6,236 nt of DNA from Alphaproteobacteria bacterium (lineage in GTDB: Bacteria > Pseudomonadota > Alphaproteobacteria > JABAAW01): assembly GCA_014239005.1 (NCBI GenBank), contig JABAAA010000077.1:1-6236 (forward strand), given 5' to 3'. The translations under genes were made by a program, and so were the position numbers. Of the stretch, positions 5,131-6,236 are shown in pieces. Each line of letters starts with the position of its first letter. The stretch's first letter is position 1. A model generated the notes under the pieces. That model saw nothing but the letters and a program-made list of their open reading frames with translations. It ran no database searches and was not told the DNA's origin.

Positions 5131-5895
5131 TCAAGAAGCCAAGAAGGGCGTTAGCACCTCTTGAAAATGCTCCAAGAACAAACGCAACATCACCGTCAAA
5201 CTGAGCGACAATAGCAAGAATCCTAACAACAATTGCAAAGGCAAAGCGATGAAAAACACCTGCATCTGCGGCATCAAGCGCGCCAACACACCCATTAAGG
5301 CGTAAAACAGCACCGAGACGATGAAAAAAGGCGCGGCAATCTGAAAACCCAAGCTAAAGCTCTTGCTGAAAATGTCAAGCACCAGCTGCGAAAAATCACC
5401 TGCAGGAAAAGACCATTCCCCAGGAACAAAAAGACTGTAACTGTCTGCGAGTGCCAAAAAAACGATGTGATGCAAATCGGTGACAAAAAGTGCCGTCGTC
5501 GCAAAAAGACTCAAGAACACGGCGGGCAACACGCTCTGCTGCGCTTGCAAGGGGTTGAACAGCGCAGCATTCGACATGCCGACGAGCAGCGCGAAAAAAA
5601 CGCCCGTATAGAGGAACGCCGACGCTGCAAAACGAGCCACCGTGCCGATCAGCACTCCGATCAACACTTCTATAAGCAGGAGGACAAAGAGTCGATCGAA
5701 GGTCTCGGGTTGCGCAGGAAGATCTTCTCCTACGACGGGCAGTAGAATCAGCGTGAGAAGAAACGCCAACAGAAAACGGATACGCGGCAACACGAAGCTC
5801 TGCCCGATGTTGGGAAACAGCGCGATCATCACCGAAAGGCGCACGAACACCAGCGCGAAACGCCATGCCTCTTGTGGTAGCAAATCTGCAAGCAT
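5131..5895 (-). CDS. fliR: Flagellar export gate protein FliR
   Basis: This polytopic membrane subunit of the flagellar type III export gate assembles with FliP and FliQ, and packs against FlhB. The 254-residue product is of usual length (about 250-260). Family traits seen are an N-terminal membrane helix WRFALVFVRLSVMIALFPNI (11-30), IEVLIGVLIG (75-84), FNPLQAQQSVLPAVFLSLF (113-131), then TDLHHIVFLALADSYSLFVPG (139-159), and two long C-terminal hydrophobic segments (about 178-203 and 212-240). The ATG at 5895 has AAGG four bases upstream (5903-5900) and a second AAGG at 5911-5908, both modest. It follows fliQ by 63 bases and precedes flhB by 33 in the same direction, so an operon is likely. 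Confidence 0.95.
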   Translation of the reverse strand: MLADLLPQEAWRFALVFVRLSVMIALFPNIGQSFVLPRIRFLLAFLLTLILLPVVGEDLPAQPETFDRLFVLLLIEVLIGVLIGTVARFAASAFLYTGVFFALLVGMSNAALFNPLQAQQSVLPAVFLSLFATTALFVTDLHHIVFLALADSYSLFVPGEWSFPAGDFSQLVLDIFSKSFSLGFQIAAPFFIVSVLFYALMGVLARLMPQMQVFFIALPLQLLLGFLLLSLSLTVMLRLFLEHFQEVLTPFLAS

Positions 5896-5958
5896 GATGC
5901 CTTAACACCTTCGCTTCGACATCTTGGTGGAAATACTTCTCTTGCGACGAGCTAGTCG

Positions 5959-6225
5959 CTATCCCAAGGCGATGATGCGGTCTGCGATCGTCTGCATGAA
6001 GTCGAACATACTGCGCATCATGAAGGGGAGAAGCAACAACAGCGCGAGAAAGACGGCGACGATCTTCGGTACGAAGGTTAGTGTCACCTCTTGAATTTGC
6101 GTGAGCGCCTGAAACAGAGCGATCAACAAACCGACCACCAGACTAATTAGCAAGATCGGCAGGCTAACCTCCAACATCAGGAAGATACTTTCGCGCGCGA
6201 ACAGCAGAAGGTCTTCTTCCGTCAC
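5959..6225 (-). CDS. fliQ: Flagellar export gate protein FliQ
   Basis: This small membrane subunit of the flagellar export gate is present in several copies around the FliP/FliR core in the family. The 88-residue product matches the usual 86-90. It has two hydrophobic helices (about residues 16-40 and 52-72) separated by the characteristic FQALTQIQEVTLTFVPKI loop (38-55). The start is a GTG at 6225, supported by GAGG seven bases upstream (6236-6233) at the window edge. No upstream gene is visible, so whether fliP or another flagellar gene leads the operon is unknown. Confidence 0.96.
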   Translation of the reverse strand: MTEEDLLLFARESIFLMLEVSLPILLISLVVGLLIALFQALTQIQEVTLTFVPKIVAVFLALLLLLPFMMRSMFDFMQTIADRIIALG

Positions 6226-6232
6226 CGAGCAA

Positions 6233-6236
6233 CCTC
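6233..6236 (-). promoter_or_regulatory. Ribosome-binding site of fliQ
   Basis: GAGG on the minus strand lies seven bases before the GTG at 6225, a good spacing that supports this non-ATG start. The element touches the window edge and may be longer than the four bases seen. Confidence 0.6.

Noticed and set aside
5944..5961. Inverted repeat GCGAC/GTCGC right after fliQ as a terminator
   Set aside because: The stem is only 5 bp and is followed by AAGAGAAG rather than a T-run, and fliR follows in the same direction.

Overview
The window looks like chromosomal DNA from an alphaproteobacterium, with no sign of phage, plasmid, insertion sequence or CRISPR. The evidence is the block ubiA (leftward) / rsmE-gshA (rightward) with a plant-type glutamate-cysteine ligase, an arrangement I recall from alphaproteobacteria, plus a RatA/Coq10-like protein and the fliQ-fliR-flhB set of the flagellar export gate. 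I cannot resolve the order or genus from sequence alone.

Layout, left to right. Positions 1-924 (minus) hold ubiA, which lacks its last codons at the left edge. A short divergent region near 925-994 carries a candidate extended -10 element for the rightward pair rsmE (995-1954) and gshA (1923-3347), which overlap by 32 bases. gshA converges on ratA/coq10 (3430-3912, minus), and the 82-base gap between them is almost entirely a short tandem repeat. A 114-base gap then separates ratA from a leftward flagellar run, in transcription order fliQ (6225-5959), fliR (5895-5131) and flhB (5097-4027).

Functionally there are three themes. Ubiquinone: UbiA prenylates 4-hydroxybenzoate, and the RatA/Coq10 family binds ubiquinone. 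Housekeeping: RsmE methylates 16S rRNA and GshA starts glutathione synthesis. Motility: FliQ, FliR and FlhB are membrane parts of the flagellar type III export apparatus. All six complete genes look intact, with key motifs present; ubiA is cut only by the window edge.

The unusual feature is the density of short tandem repeats, often at gene 3' ends. There is a 9-bp purine-rich repeat near the end of ubiA (70-114), a 12-bp repeat inserted in rsmE (1640-1705), a 9-bp repeat read in two frames across the rsmE stop and gshA start (1921-1947), a 16/21-bp repeat starting in the last codons of gshA (3330-3421), and a degenerate 11/12-bp repeat starting at the flhB stop (3993-4039). Purely coding repeats have unit lengths divisible by three, while those running past stop codons include lengths that are not. 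The most economical reading is slipped-strand expansion tolerated where it does no harm. No novel defence or biosynthetic system is visible.
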